Below, piece by piece: positions 21,895 to 33,323 of a stretch of DNA of 64,000 nucleotides (position 1 is the first letter of the stretch; each line of letters opens with the position of its first letter). The stretch is from Ahaetulla prasina. Lineage: Eukaryota; Chordata; Lepidosauria; Squamata; Colubridae. The translations under genes and the position numbers were made by a program. The notes under the pieces are model-generated. The model had not been told where the DNA came from. It saw only the letters and a program-made list of their open reading frames with translations, and searched no databases. The DNA is taken from assembly GCF_028640845.1 (NCBI RefSeq), contig NC_080546.1:77370697-77434696 (forward strand), read 5' to 3'.

Positions 21895-23644
21895 CCAAGA
21901 ATCAGAGAAGGCCCCTATGCTACTTGTACATATACAGCACATCTGCGACATAAGAACCAAAGCATCAGAGTTCATCACATTGCAGTGTTTCAAATGAATT
22001 TGCTTTCAATGAAATGGTTAAGATTTGTAAGGCTATTTGTTTGTGCATCTGTTTGTGTGTTTATTTCATTGGGATTCATGAAAATGAAAATAACTCTATA
22101 ATTGCTAAGCTATTTTGTTGATTTTTATTTATTTATTTATTTATTTATTTTGGCTTTTGTAGAACTATATTTTGCTCTTGCTTTTCCTCCAAGGAGCATG
22201 AATAATTTGTAGAAGGTCTATTTTAGAAGACTTCTTACTAAATAGGTTGGATTGCAGGGGAGTTACTGGCTTCAGGCCACCTAATGACTGAAGTTTAGAA
22301 CTCAGGTGCTCTTGGCCTAAATTCAACACACCTGCTTCCTGCCTGTGTGTTTAAGCTGCCCTTGAATATGTCTGGAAATACAACAATAACAAGTCATCCT
22401 TATACCAGAAAACTTCAGGAGCTGCTTGTGATACTGGAAATTCTCTCATCAACTGACTTTGATAATGGAAAATACAAAATAGTATATTTGAGGCACTAGT
22501 GTTATTAAAAATCTCTTTGGCTTCCTGTAAAGAATGTATTTTCAGCACATTTTCTAGATTTCTCTTTATCCCTAGCCTCAAGAAGAACACACACAATCCA
22601 TTACGCAATTGGTTTTCTCCACATGCTTATATGGGATCATTACTGAAAATAGTGGAAATTGCCAAGTGTTACATCAGAAGCAGAATTTACATTTAAATAA
22701 AGGAATGTTGAAAATCTCAGGGTAACTGTGACCAACCCAGACTCAACTTTGATGCTAATCAACTGTGGCATTTATAATATTACCATTTTAATCTTACATC
22801 AGATCTTCCATGTCAGAAAATATGCACCGTATAATATTTCCCAGAAAACCATGGTCGCCAGAACTATCTTTCCATATCACACGTATTATGTCACTCCAAA
22901 TGTAACTGAGTAGAAGTCAATCATTTGAATTTGTGAAGTGTTTTGTGTGTGGAAATAAAGGCAGCTTCAAATTAGAAACTGGTCCTGAGAACAGAAAAGA
23001 AATATTTGTCTCACTAGGAGATAACAGCTGGATTTAGATTTAGTTCTACGTGAAACCACTGGTTCCAATCAGTGTGACACAGTAAATCATGATTTAGTTT
23101 TCTATGCTTTACCAGATTCAAATATGGCAACATCGACATAGCATATAAACAGATATGAATGCTGTCCCTTTCAACATTCTGGTCAAGATTTTCTACATAG
23201 GTTTTTATGTGTATCAGCTTCTAATTTTTTACGAGTGCATTTACTAGCTGTTTAAAACTCTGCAGTATACCATGTGGAAAAGTAATAAATGCAAAATATT
23301 TGTTTTAATGCCTGAAGTAGAATTCAAATAAAAACCAAAGTATTTCACAGCATACTTGGCGATCAGAGACCTGAATTTCTGAACGTGCCTTTAGCCAAAT
23401 TCTTGAATGTGAGTATTTCTCCTTCTGTGTGCAGTACTGTAGGGATTTCTGAAAAAAAGGTTCTGCTCAACTCTTTAGGATATCCTGAGGTATTTTGCTG
23501 CCTAAGATAAAAGACAAAATGGCAACCTCTCCAATGAACTTACTGGCAAACAAGTTGTACTTCAACAACAGCAACATCAAAGAATTTCTGTGAGATGAGC
23601 AAGCTAATCTATGTGATGCTGAGCAAGTGAAACAATACAACAAT
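21893..23644. other. No gene seen
   Basis: About 1.75 kb of AT-rich DNA with only a short (TATT)n run at about 22127-22150. The short ORFs here lack domain signatures. Confidence 0.45.
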
Positions 23645-23684
23645 AGTTGGAAAGTAACCAAGGAGTGAAGCAACCTAGAACTTA

Positions 23685-23919
23685 CCATGTTTGCCCCAAA
23701 ATAAGACTGGGTCTTATATTAATTTATGCTCCAAAAGATGCATTAGGGCTTATTTTCTGGTTAGGTCTTATTTTGAGGGAAATACAGTACTACATGCATC
23801 CATCTGACTGACAATCTTAAGTGGGGCTTATTTTGGGGGTAGGGCTTATATTATGAGCATCCTGAAAAATCATGCTAGGCCTTATTTTCCGATTGGGTCT
23901 TATTTTCAGGAAAACAGGG
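23685..23919. mobile_element. TA-type MITE (aaaataagac family, 235 bp)
   Basis: The termini ccatgtttgcccc and aaaacaggg are complementary with mismatches, and TA flanks both sides (23683-23684, 23920-23921). The interior is built of repeated gtcttattttgagg-like words. Relative: 39264-39565. Confidence 0.7.
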
Positions 23920-24048
23920 TAGGAGAAATTTCCTAACGGTGTGAGCAATCAACCAATGGAATAGCTTGTCCTCAGAAGTTGTAGGCGATCCATCACTGGA
24001 GGCTTTGAAAAACAAATTGGACAATCATTTGTCTGAAATGATATAGGG

Positions 24049-24422
24049 CAGGAGTGTCAAACTCAAGGCCTGCGGGCCGGATTCGGCCTGCAGGGTTCTT
24101 AGATCTGGCCTGTGGGGCCAGCCTGAAAACAGCAAAGGACTGGCCCGCAGTGCCTCTGCTATTAAAAATGGAGCTCAGGGAGGCCATGCATGCCCCCCCG
24201 CCTCCCCAAGTTCCATTTTCAATAGCAAAGGAACCACTGGCTGGTCCTTTGCTGTTTCCAGAGAAGTCCTGCCTTAGCCTTAGCACTTGGCCACCATAGG
24301 TGCTCCCAACACAAGTCCCATGTCACACCATGCCCTCTGGCCATGCCCCACCCTCTCCCTTTTCTTTGAGGTTAAACACAACCCTGATGCGGCCCTTAAT
24401 GAAATCAAGTTTGGCACCCCTG
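24049..24422. mobile_element. hAT MITE (374 bp, caaggcctg family)
   Basis: It begins caggagtgtcaaactcaagg and ends aagtttggcacccctg. The flanks atataggg (24041-24048) and gtttaggg (24423-24430) agree at 6 of 8 positions. An internal inverted repeat (gcaaaggac / gtcctttgc) is present. It is a longer relative of 5005-5299. Confidence 0.8.
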
Positions 24423-24673
24423 GTTTAGGGTCTCCTGTACAAGAAGGTGGTTGGACTAGAAGACCTCTGGGGTCCCTTCCAACTCTATTATTCTACATTC
24501 TAAGTTTCAATCAGTTCTTCTCTTTAACTAATCATGAACACAAGCAAAGTGGAAGTGAAACCTGGATGTGTGGAACTTGTGTGCAGGAACAGCTGTGTAT
24601 CCTTCTGCACTTTAAGCTCACATATATTCACCCAAGCACATTGGTGGCCATTTTCAAGAAGGTGGGACAGATC

Positions 24674-24852
24674 CAGTAGTAGGTTCCACTTACCTTTGCT
24701 ACCAGTTCCAAACCGGGAGCATGCACGCAGCACTTCTGCACATGCGCAGAGCATCCGTGGTGACGTCCGGGCGGGTGGGCAGAGCCTCCTGCTGCTGCCA
24801 CCGCCACTACTGGTTCGCCCAAACTGGGGCAAATTGGTAAAAAACCACCACT
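24674..24852. mobile_element. hAT MITE (179 bp, accggtt family)
   Basis: It begins cagtagtaggttcc and ends ccaccactg. The flanking octamers gacagatc (24666-24673) and gatagatc (24853-24860) match at 7 of 8. The interior has gcacatgcgcag and tactggttcgcc. Confidence 0.8.
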
Positions 24853-24860
24853 GGATAGAT

Positions 24861-25200
24861 CCAATGGTTTCTCATATATTTCTCTGAGTAGAGGAGAACA
24901 ATCCTGTCTTCATTTATTAAGAAATGATAACTTGGGCCAAATCTCTCATCATTACAGTTCCTAATATAATAAAAAGAAACAGAAACATAATTAGCTTCTT
25001 CCGTGTAGTCAATTCATATCTGTGCTTATGAAGGGGTTCAGCAGGATCATTTCTAACATGCATGCATTTAATTTACTGTCTGTATAGTGCCTCACATAAA
25101 AAGTTATTTTTATGTGGAAAGCAAAATTCCTGATTATAGTATATGGAAGAATTCCTGGACACCTAACCGTAGAAGCTGTTTCAAGCATTATGAACCTACA
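24861..25200. other. No gene seen
   Basis: Unique-looking AT-rich spacer. Confidence 0.4.
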
Positions 25201-25528
25201 GTAAAGGTAAAGGTTTTCCTCGCACATATGTGCTAGTGGTTCCCGACTCTAAGGGACAGTGGTCATCTCCATTTCAAAGCCAAAGAGCCAGCGCTGTCCG
25301 AAGACGTCTCCGGACAAATGCCAAATGCGCATGGAAAACCTTCCCACCAAAGTGGTCCCTATTTTTCTACTTGCATTTTTTATGTGCTTTCAAACTGGTA
25401 GGTTGGCAGAAGCTGGGACAAGTAACAGGAGCTCACTTCATTACATGGCACTAGGGATTTGAACTCCTGAACTGCCGACCTTTCGATCAACAAGCTCAGC
25501 ATCTTAGTTTCTGAGCCACTGCACCCCT
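25201..25528 (-). mobile_element. Sauria-type SINE, slightly shortened
   Basis: Minus-strand copy: tail gtaaaggtaaagg, body with tcatctccatttcaaag and ctgggacaagtaacag, and a tRNA-like head ending gagccactgcacccc. There is an internal deletion of about 20 bp near 25318 relative to the copy at 7278. Confidence 0.85.
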
Positions 25529-26572
25529 TATGAACCTACAATACACAATATAAATGTAAAGCATGCTTACTATTGTGGTGTCACTCTCCTGATTTTAAAT
25601 CCACTGTATGTAAAAATGAAAAACATATATTTCATTGATTTTAAGATTTAGTTCATTTTATGAAGGTCCTGTACATAATTTTAAGGACAAGAGTCCCAAC
25701 TTTTTACTGGGAAATCTGTGTTGGACTGCAACTACCATAATCCCCAGTCTGCTTGGCTGGGATATATTGAGCTCAAGAGCATCAAAGCAATGAATATGGC
25801 AATAACATTACACATAAATTTTACTAAGATTCCCATTGTAGCTAGCAACACTGGTGAATCCTTCTTCTTAATTCTCACTGTCCAATTGCGGAATAAATTC
25901 CACTCTGGACTTCGTGATTTACATTATGTCTGAATAAATATTTCCATAGCACCAAAAAGCTTCAAGGGTTGCAAATAGTACTCAACGCAGGCAACATGTG
26001 ATCAAAAGAAAGTCAAGACATTTTCTTGTGCTTCAACTATGAAAGGCTAAACCTCAAATTTTTTTATGTGGACTTCCTGAGTCTACCATGGAAAAACAAA
26101 GCTCTTATATGGAATTTGGGGCATACAGCAAAAAAAAATATGTTTCAGTAGAATGCTTTGCTTATTCCAAAGAAGTATATTTCCTTTTTCCTCCAGACTG
26201 GAATGCATCGAAAAATATGTGAGGAAAAGCATGCGGAGTTTCCTGTTCTATATGCAGGAATGTATATAGTGGAGCAAACAATATGGCCTGTATTTATCAT
26301 GGAGAAAAAGAGAATTTGGTATGATAATGAAATTGGGATCATCAGTTCTGAAAGCTGGTCCATGATGTTCATAAGCAAAGAAGACTCTGCTCAACAGTCT
26401 GCAACCTGGAGAACTCTCAAATTTAGTCTCCTTGGTTCAAAGCTACTCACCAGCTGATGGCCCTTCCCCCCCCCTCTATTCTTGATGTTTTGTTTCAACA
26501 AAGGGAAAATTAGGGACAAGCAGAGAAATTGGAAATAGAAATTCTGTTGAGGTGACACGGGGCAGAAATAAG
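25529..26572. other. No gene seen; hAT-like scrap at about 25708-25770
   Basis: Mostly unique-looking. The phrase ggactgcaactaccataatcccc resembles one arm of the foldback hAT family. The 99-aa + ORF at 26158-26457 has no recognisable domain and no convincing splice context. Confidence 0.4.
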
Positions 26573-26577
26573 CTTTT

Positions 26578-27199
26578 TGTTGTGACAAAGGCCCAAGTAA
26601 ATAGTAGTAGACGCAATCAGTTCAAAAACAAACTATTAGAATAGCTGAGAATTAACTCATTCTCAGCATAGTCCAAACTAAATCAAAGCAAATTCTTCAT
26701 AACACAATTCTTTAGTCTTATCACCTACCTTGGTCTAATAAGGCAAACTGCCAAAGGCTTTTCTTGGCAAAAGTTCAAAAGCAGAAGACGCCGACAAGAA
26801 ATAAATGCAGCAAGACAAGGAGCAAGGCTATCAATGTTGTTTTCCACCAAAGAGCCCAAATGCCATTGCTGGTCTTTTAAGCCTTATGGGAGGGGCCAAT
26901 CATCTCTTGGCCTACTCCCGAGTTGTCTTCTTTACTTTAGCTGCTCTTGCCTTCTGGCAGCTCTTCTCATGCGTGCACTAGGAACAGGCTCCTCCTGTTC
27001 CTCTGCCTCATTACTGTCAGCCTCTGGAGGCTCCGGAGTCCGCACATCACTCCCAGATGGCCCTGGCCCCACTTCTGCCTCCAACGCAGAGCCCTCATCC
27101 AGGCCTTCCCCAGCGTCCAGGACTGGCCCATGTTCTTCCTCAGCTTCATCACTGTCTGACTCCTTTGCCAGCTCCGCAGGCTGCTGGCGGACCACAACA
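26578..27199 (-). mobile_element. Solo LTR (622 bp)
   Basis: The ends are TGTTGTG...CACAACA, flanked by the perfect 5-bp duplication CTTTT at 26573-26577 and 27200-27204. The minus-strand orientation rests on the related copy at 36842, whose ttattag is a minus-strand AATAA-type signal. A minus open frame (26932-27195) reads acidic and proline-rich with SGSDVRTPEPPEAD; it recurs almost unchanged at 37157-37345. No internal element sequence is attached. Confidence 0.85.
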
Positions 27200-27280
27200 C
27201 TTTTCCAGAATATTATGAGATCTGAATAACATGTGAACTAGAACAATAAGTGTCCAATTATACTTTGCATTAAATATATA

Positions 27281-27568
27281 CAGTGATGGGATGCTGCCTG
27301 TTTAACAACCGGTTCGGTGATCGCTTGCGTCACACGTGTGCACAGTTTTACAAATACTAACCTTCTGTGTTACCACTTGGGAGCAACACAGCTGAGGCAT
27401 GGCAATCCATTCTGCCGCGCCAGTCAGCTGAGAAGATAAAAGTAAGTAAAGCGCAGGGGCAGATGGGCAGGCCGAGCTGATTGTCAGAGCGAACCGGTTC
27501 TCTCCCAGCTGATCGTCGGAGCTACCGGTTCTCCTGAACCAGTCCAAACCAGTAGAATCCCACCCCCG
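27281..27568. mobile_element. hAT MITE (288 bp, accggtt family)
   Basis: It begins cagtgatgggatgctgcc and ends gaatcccacccccg. It is flanked by the perfect 8-bp duplication AATATATA at 27273-27280 and 27569-27576, though this octamer is low in complexity. Confidence 0.8.
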
Positions 27569-27576
27569 AATATATA

Positions 27577-29565
27577 GCATATCCTACAATATTTTTTTAA
27601 AATAAAAATTAAAGAGGGAAGCAATGTTAATAAAGGTGAAGGACATGAAGTTCAATACTGCCCTTCCCCAAATGCATGATCTTCTGTAAAGCAGTGAAAG
27701 TTTGACAAAATTTTACCCTTGTTGATAATTCTACCTTAGAGGAATCAGGCTATGAAGAGAAGTTGAAATCTCCACTTCTCTTGTATTGGCATTAGCATCA
27801 TCTCAATTATTATCACCACCATGTTTTGAGTAAAGGCTGCACAGCTCTGTAAGAAATAATGTGCAGCTTGATACTTTAAAGTTCGGAATTCTAGAATCCA
27901 GTCTGGAGCAGTTACCAGGAACAGAGATTTAGCCTTCCAAGTTTTCGGACTCGTGCTGAACTCAGGAAACTTCTCTCCAAAGTGTGTGTTGGCCTATTCT
28001 ATGTGTAATATTTATGTGGTATCTGGTTGGGTGTGGCTTCTTTTTGGGGTGTTGATGGCTGGCTATTATGTCATTGATTGTTGTTTCCTTCTGCTGCTGA
28101 GTCCTGAGTTCATAAGTACTTGATAAGCTAGTGGTAAATCAGCATTCCTGTTGACTGATGACTTCCCTGGCTATTTTTGTATTTGCTCAGCCAACAATCT
28201 AAGTAGCTGTGAAATTGAATGTACGTCCTTGTTCATTGCAATGTGTGGCTACCAATGGCTCTCCTCATCTGACTGCTCACTTGTGTTCTTGCAATTCAGT
28301 GTTTAGCAACTTCCTGTCTATCCTACATAGTCAAAGGGCCAATCTATGCAGGGGATCCAGTAGATTACATTGGAAATATCTTCTACCTCCAAGCAATCTT
28401 TGCAATGCTTGATTTGTCCTCGTATGGTAGGCTCTGGGCAGTGTGTGATGCCAACTTTCAGACTTTGTATCTCTCTCTTTGGGACTGTGTAAATATTCCA
28501 GTATTTTTTCAGTGACTCTGGAAAGTTCTGTCCTTTTGACATATAGGTTTGAGATAAATTGATATATAGATTTTCAGAGATTGACATTAAATCCCTTTTT
28601 TATCTCTTGCTTATTGTTCATGTCTCTGTCCCTACTTTTGCCTGTGTTTTTTGTTGTTGCTGTTGTTCCTTTTTTTGGCAATGAACTGTTTTTGATGTTT
28701 GTAGATAAATAAACACCAAGCTATATTTTTGGCTAGCTGCACTGAGTGGCCTGCATGCCTGCTCTGATCTGGATTGACTGGGAATGTGCTGGGTGGAAAT
28801 TAAACTGGAAATTACTTTTAGGAATTTTCTCATACTTGCATATGCCAGCTATATGAACTTATACACATGCCTTGGTGATAGTCCCTGGTAAGAGAATGTG
28901 TACATGTAGAAACAGATGTGAGATATTATTCAAAAGGAAATACAGTTGCCTCCTATGATAGCAGCTAAAAAGGGGATGGCAGCATTTCCAGATGCCAAGC
29001 TCTACATGTTTCCCTACCTTGTTCTCTTTGCATAGTTTACCAATTGAAGCAAAAGGATGTTTTTGAGACACTCATCCTTTCCAACGAAGCCTTGCGAGAA
29101 AGTTGATATGTCAACCATCCCACTCCATCATCTAGCAAAGAAAGACTCCTGGCCCATTGTTTTACCAAGGGTAGACTTCACTGAAGCTTAAGTGGCTACA
29201 GAAGTAGCGAAGCTGGATCTGGCGATTTGCAAGCAAATGATGCAATTAAATTTTCCTTTTCTCCAGTTACCAGTTAATGTCCCTATTATCAGTTAATGTC
29301 CAATTAGGTGTTTGAGTAACGGACCCTCAGTTTGCGGGCTTTCCAGTTCTGCATTCTGATGGTTGACCTTGGGCTGGCTGGTGCTTCTCACATCTTGGAC
29401 CAGCATGGCTCGATTTCCATCCCCCCCCCACTTCCTCCCTACATTCCAATCCTCTCTTCCCTCCCTCCAGTTGCTAATGTCAGGCTTGCGAAGCTTGGCT
29501 AGCAGAATAGCAGCTATTACATGATATTTCAATGTCCCCATATTATCAGGCATAATGTATCCTTG
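27577..29565. other. No gene or clear repeat seen
   Basis: About 2 kb without recognised features. The minus ORF 28318-28587 (89 aa) has TYMSKGQNFPESLKKYW and a following CCL-like segment. It could be a decayed retroelement scrap, but I cannot assign it. Confidence 0.35.
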
Positions 29566-29645
29566 GAATAGAATAGAATAGAATAGAATAGAAATTCTTT
29601 ATTGGCCTAGTGTGATTGGACACACAAGGAATTTGTATGTTCCTG
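29566..29645 (-). mobile_element. Rex1/L2-group LINE 3' tail
   Basis: A (GAATA)n tail at 29569-29591 followed by the reverse-complemented 3' end ctttattggcctagtgtg. Only about 55 bp of LINE is kept. Confidence 0.8.
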
Positions 29646-29672
29646 GTCAGAATTAAGTCCAGGTTGATCTAC

Positions 29673-29910
29673 AGCCGAGGTGGCGCAGTGGTTAGAATGC
29701 AGTACTCCAGGCTACTTCAGCTGACTGCTAGCTGCAGTTCGGCAGTTCAAATCTCACCAGGCTCAAGGTTGACTCAGCCTTGCATCCTTCCGAAGTAAAA
29801 TGAGGATCCAGATTGTTGGGGGTAATAGGCTGACTCTGTAAACCACTTAGAGAGGGCTGTAAAAGCACTATGAAGCGGTATATATGTCTAAGTGCTGTTG
29901 CTATTGCTAT
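29673..29910 (+). mobile_element. tRNA-derived SINE (gccgaggtggcgcag family)
   Basis: The head gccgaggtggcgcagtgg with ggttagaatgcag and B-box-like ttcaaatctcacc is followed by ggttgactcagccttgc, cagattgttgggggtaat and a gctgttgctattgct tail. It is distinct from the Sauria SINE. It is an interspersed repeat, not a tRNA gene: the head has no intact cloverleaf. Confidence 0.8.
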
Positions 29911-30178
29911 CTTAATAAACATGGTCTTGTAGCATTGACTCCTCTGGAATGAACGACATAGGCTTTAGCCATATTGGACTGTAATATCCGTCTGCTAAAT
30001 TATGATTCAAGTCTTCATCAGTTATGCCTTGGCCTTAGAATGGGATGTTTCGTGCGGGATGATTCCCTTATAGAATGAGACCAGGCGGACTGCAGTCAAA
30101 ATAAGGCACCGTTCCTATTTCATGCCAGAATTCAGAATACCTAATTCCGAGTTCTCCAATGAATCCGCAGGACTCAGT

Positions 30179-30722
30179 TGTTCTGTCCTCCTCTGCCTCC
30201 GTACGAATGATGGCTTAATTAGCCGACACTATCAGCTCTGGCGACAAAAGAGCCAGCGTCTGCCAAGAGCCCTCGTTATTTTCCACGACGCTGGTGAGTC
30301 ACAAACTTCAGCTCTAGTCAATCAGTGGATTTGCCTGTTACAAAGAGACACACCAGCTCTGGCTGCCTTTTATATCCTGTGGGGTGTGGCTCCATGACTC
30401 AGCACTTCCTAGGCCTGCCCCACCCTTGCTTCTGTTGTTCCCTCCTCTCCTGCCTATGAAACCTAGGATTCAACCATGCCTGATTGCTGTCAGCTGGGTC
30501 TGCATGCGTAGCCTGGGTGGGAAAGAGTCAGGGGATGGAGGCCTCGTTATCTCTTTCACCTGGCCTGCTTCTGGCTCCTGCAACTGAGCCAGGGAAGCCG
30601 GTGCTCCCAAGATAAGTCCTGACAGCCCTTCCCTCTCACTGTCCAAGTCACTTTCTGGCAGGAGGCCCGGCTCCAAGGCACTTTCTGGCAGCAGGGCTGG
30701 CTCGGGGGGCGCAGACACAACA
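30179..30722 (-). mobile_element. Solo LTR (544 bp)
   Basis: On the minus strand it begins TGTTGTGTCTGC and ends GAGGACAGAACA. It is flanked by the perfect 5-bp duplication TCAGT at 30174-30178 and 30723-30727. A minus TATA box (atataaaagg) is at about 30366-30374. The tgtggggtgtggct segment matches 12548-13177. The acidic minus frame 30470-30718 is intact over 82 codons. It lies about 400 bp upstream of the first DLC1-like exon, in antisense. Confidence 0.85.
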
Positions 30723-30727
30723 TCAGT

Positions 30728-31129
30728 GGTGAGTCTGCTGCTCCCTACCTGTGCCTTGCCTGATCAAAACGGGCAGGTGTTCAGATAGCAAGAACAAGGG
30801 AGGGGGAAATAATAAGGAAAGGAAGCATCAGGCTACAGGTATTGGTCTCAGCTAAGCTAGCTTAGTTCCTGTCAAGTTCCAGGCAGAGATGCAAAATGGA
30901 GGGAAAATACTCCTCAGTGAAGTCAAGGCTTGGAGTGAAGAATGCACTGATGAGAGAATGCAGCACAGTGCTGCCTCCACCCCTTTCCTCCTCCTCCTCC
31001 TTTTCTCCCCAAATGTGAGCTTGTTGCCTATTATTCAACCCTGTTTTGTTAAATTAGAGAACAGAGAGTTTTTTATTCCTTCCCAGAAGTGCCCTTTCGG
31101 ATTCTGTAACTGCGTGTTCTAATCCCCAG
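30728..31129. other. Intron sequence upstream of exon
   Basis: No repeat recognised. It ends in the splice acceptor tgcgtgttctaatccccag at 31111-31129, with a fairly weak pyrimidine tract. Confidence 0.5.
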
Positions 31130-31276
31130 GAAGCCAGAGACCAAGATCAGCCACGACTGGACTCCATGGTACTACTCATTCTGAAACTGGATCAGCTCGA
31201 TCAGGATATTGAAAATGCTCTCAGCGAAAGCTCTTCGCCTTCCAGCACATTGACACAACCACAAAAGCCCATCCCT
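31130..31276 (+). CDS. DLC1: DLC1-like exon, N-terminal extension of the long isoform
   Basis: A 147-bp phase-0 exon encoding 49 residues, bounded by ccccag at 31124-31129 and the strong donor gtaagt at 31277. The product contains ARDQDQPRLDSMVLL, then LKLDQLDQDIENALS and SSSPSS, ending in QKPIP. From memory of the family, LDSMVLL(I)MKLDQLDQDIENALS is a conserved stretch just upstream of the SAM domain in the long isoform of DLC1, a RhoGAP of focal adhesions with SAM, RhoGAP and START domains. The next exon also fits. This start is a splice site, not a translation start. The paralogues STARD13 and STARD8 are less likely. No upstream exon was found in the window. Confidence 0.7.
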
Positions 31277-31535
31277 GTAAGTCTGGTTGCTCGACTTTCT
31301 TCTTTTTTCCCCCCAGTTGTTTATATTTACTTGCCATGTTTTTTTGTTGTTGCTTCTTTTACTTTTCTCACCCACCCACCCTCTCCCACTGTCCTTTCAG
31401 CTGAAATATCTGCAGTTTTCCAAAACCTCTAAACACCAAGACAGATTCCTTGTCCTGTTTCTTAGATCTAGCTCTGTCTTCCAGAGGCACAGAATTATTG
31501 TTCTCATTGTGCCTTCTGGGAGTTATAGTCTCGAA

Positions 31536-31641
31536 CAGGGGTCTCCAACCTTGGCAACTTTAAGACTTGTGGACTTCAGTTTCCAGAGTTCTGGACATTG
31601 AAGTCCACAGGTCTTAAAGTTGCCAAGGTTGGAGACACGTC
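31536..31641. mobile_element. Foldback hAT MITE (106 bp)
   Basis: A near-perfect palindrome starting caggggtctccaacc, with complementary arms meeting near 31588. It is flanked by the perfect 8-bp duplication GTCTCGAA at 31528-31535 and 31642-31649. Confidence 0.9.
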
Positions 31642-31708
31642 GTCTCGAATATCTGGAGACAACAAGACAGACCTAGCTTCTGTTACTGCCTTTGGTCTTT
31701 CTCCATGC

Positions 31709-31822
31709 TTGAGGGATTAGATTGGATTGGATTGGATTAGATTAGATTAGATTAGATTAGATTAGATTAGATTAGATTAGATTAGATTAGATTAGATTAG
31801 AATTCTTTATTGGCTAATAATA
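31709..31822 (-). repeat. (GATTA)n microsatellite on a 22-bp LINE stub
   Basis: GATTG/GATTA units from about 31717 to 31800 run straight into aattctttattggcta, the last bases of the Rex1/L2-group LINE in reverse complement. The microsatellite is thus the expanded 3' tail of an extremely truncated LINE insertion. Confidence 0.8.
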
Positions 31823-31829
31823 AAGCTTT

Positions 31830-32456
31830 CTCTCTCTCTTCCTCTTTCTCTCTTCCTCTGAAAGGAAATGCTCTACTGCCAACTTGCAAAGAGAGAGTGG
31901 GGGAGGACTACTTGGATTAGGACAAGATCTTCCTTAATAAGATGTGAAAAATAAGCACCTTGGGGCTTTGGCAAACACTGTGTTCTGCATTGCTAACAAT
32001 AAACGGACACCCAAAATTGTGACTTACAAGGTGCCTTTTTTATAGGCATTTCTCATCTGTCCGTTGAAAAATTGGGACTGAGCCCTAAGCTTCTGAAATC
32101 AATAGGCATTACATCCTGTGTATATATTTATTTGTAGGACCTAAATGCTTCCGTAGTGTGAAAAGTTGAAGACTTATGATGATTTCAAAAATGTTTAAGA
32201 ATATTGAATTATGAAATAACAATCACTATTAAGAGAATAGAATAGAATTCTTTATAGAATTCTTTATTGGCCAAGTGTGATTGGACACACAAGGAATTTG
32301 TCTTTGGTGCATATGCTCTCAGTGTACATAAAAAGACAAGATACATTCATTAAGAATCATAAGGTACAACACGTAACGATAGTCATAGGGTACAAATAAG
32401 CAATCAAATCATATTAGAAACAATCAATATAAATTGTAAGGATACAGCAACAAGTT
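31830..32456 (-). repeat. Intron segment duplicated in inverted orientation elsewhere
   Basis: In reverse complement, this segment matches 45261 to about 45900, 46594 to about 47220 and 59797 to about 60430 over their length. The match covers the unique part (for example cttggggctttggcaaacac) and the junction with the LINE 3' end at about 32234. Because the LINE sits at the same point in all four copies, these are duplications of one locus and not independent insertions. Confidence 0.85.
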
Positions 32457-32578
32457 ACAGTCATACAGTCATAAGTGGGAGGAGATGGGTGACAGGAATG
32501 ATGAGAAGATTAATAGTATTAGTAATGCAGACTTAGTGAATAGTTTGACAGTGTTGAGGGAATTATTTGTTTAGCAGA
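32234..32578 (-). mobile_element. Rex1/L2-group LINE 3' end
   Basis: Minus-strand LINE: a short (GAATA) tail, then ctttattggccaagtgtg and the 3'UTR up to about 32578, where it stops (5' truncation). A 16-bp duplication (gaattctttat twice) sits at the tail. It lacks ORF2 sequence. Confidence 0.8.
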
Positions 32579-33323
32579 TAAGGAATGATAAGACCCTTAG
32601 ACCAAATCTTGTCTAAGCTTTCCAAACTTGCCAGAGCTTCTCTATCTTTAAAGGTGGAATTAAAGTCAAACCAATCACATCATCTGATGTGGTTGGTGCT
32701 GAATTCGAAATGCTTCAGAAGTATAGATGCAGCTTTCCTCAGTTTACCTATTATACATTTGAAATTAAGTTTTAAAATCCTGCTTTAAAATCCTGCCTTT
32801 CTAAATAGAATTTCAGTGTCTGGTCCCAAATAAGTCCACCCGGATTTATTGTGCCCAAAGGATTATAGAGAAAGGATAAGTAATTATTTCTATAATATTC
32901 AATAATATTTAGGGATTGGATTAAGTCAGGTGCTATTTAAATTGATTAAATTAGATTTCTTTAGATTGCGGAAAATGTGGTATTGCAGAGATTCAACTAC
33001 ATACAATACTTGTTTATTGGGTTCTTTAAAGCATTTACATGACATCTTTCGCTATAAAGTCCTCCCAGTAAAGGCTACAAAAGCTAACTTTATATATAAA
33101 GCAAGATAATTGAATGACATATGCATATTGCTAAGACTAAGCGGGAAGAAAATGACCTAATCATTTGTAAAATTCAAGATCTTGGCATATTTTGAATGAT
33201 TCCCTACAAGAATTTTTGTCTTATCTTATGCAGCTGGAAACGTATTTAATTATCATATCTTTTTTTTAAAAAATGCATTGATTTGCATCATAAAAAATGC
33301 ATCAATTTGAAACGGCATATAGC

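Larger units (their letters stand above)
23645..24500 (+). mobile_element. CR1-group LINE 3'UTR, split by two DNA transposons
   Basis: The pieces at 23645-23684, 23922-24048 and 24431-24500 make the usual CR1 3' end: gaagcaacctagaact, then ggagaaatttcc, caatggaatagcttg, catcactggagg, and finally ggttggactagaagacctc and ccaactctattattct. The MITE (23685-23919) and hAT (24049-24422) insertions are younger than this copy. Confidence 0.8.

Noticed and set aside
26158..26457. 99-aa + strand frame that might be an exon
   Set aside because: No recognisable domain and no convincing acceptor/donor pair; composition like surrounding AT-rich DNA.
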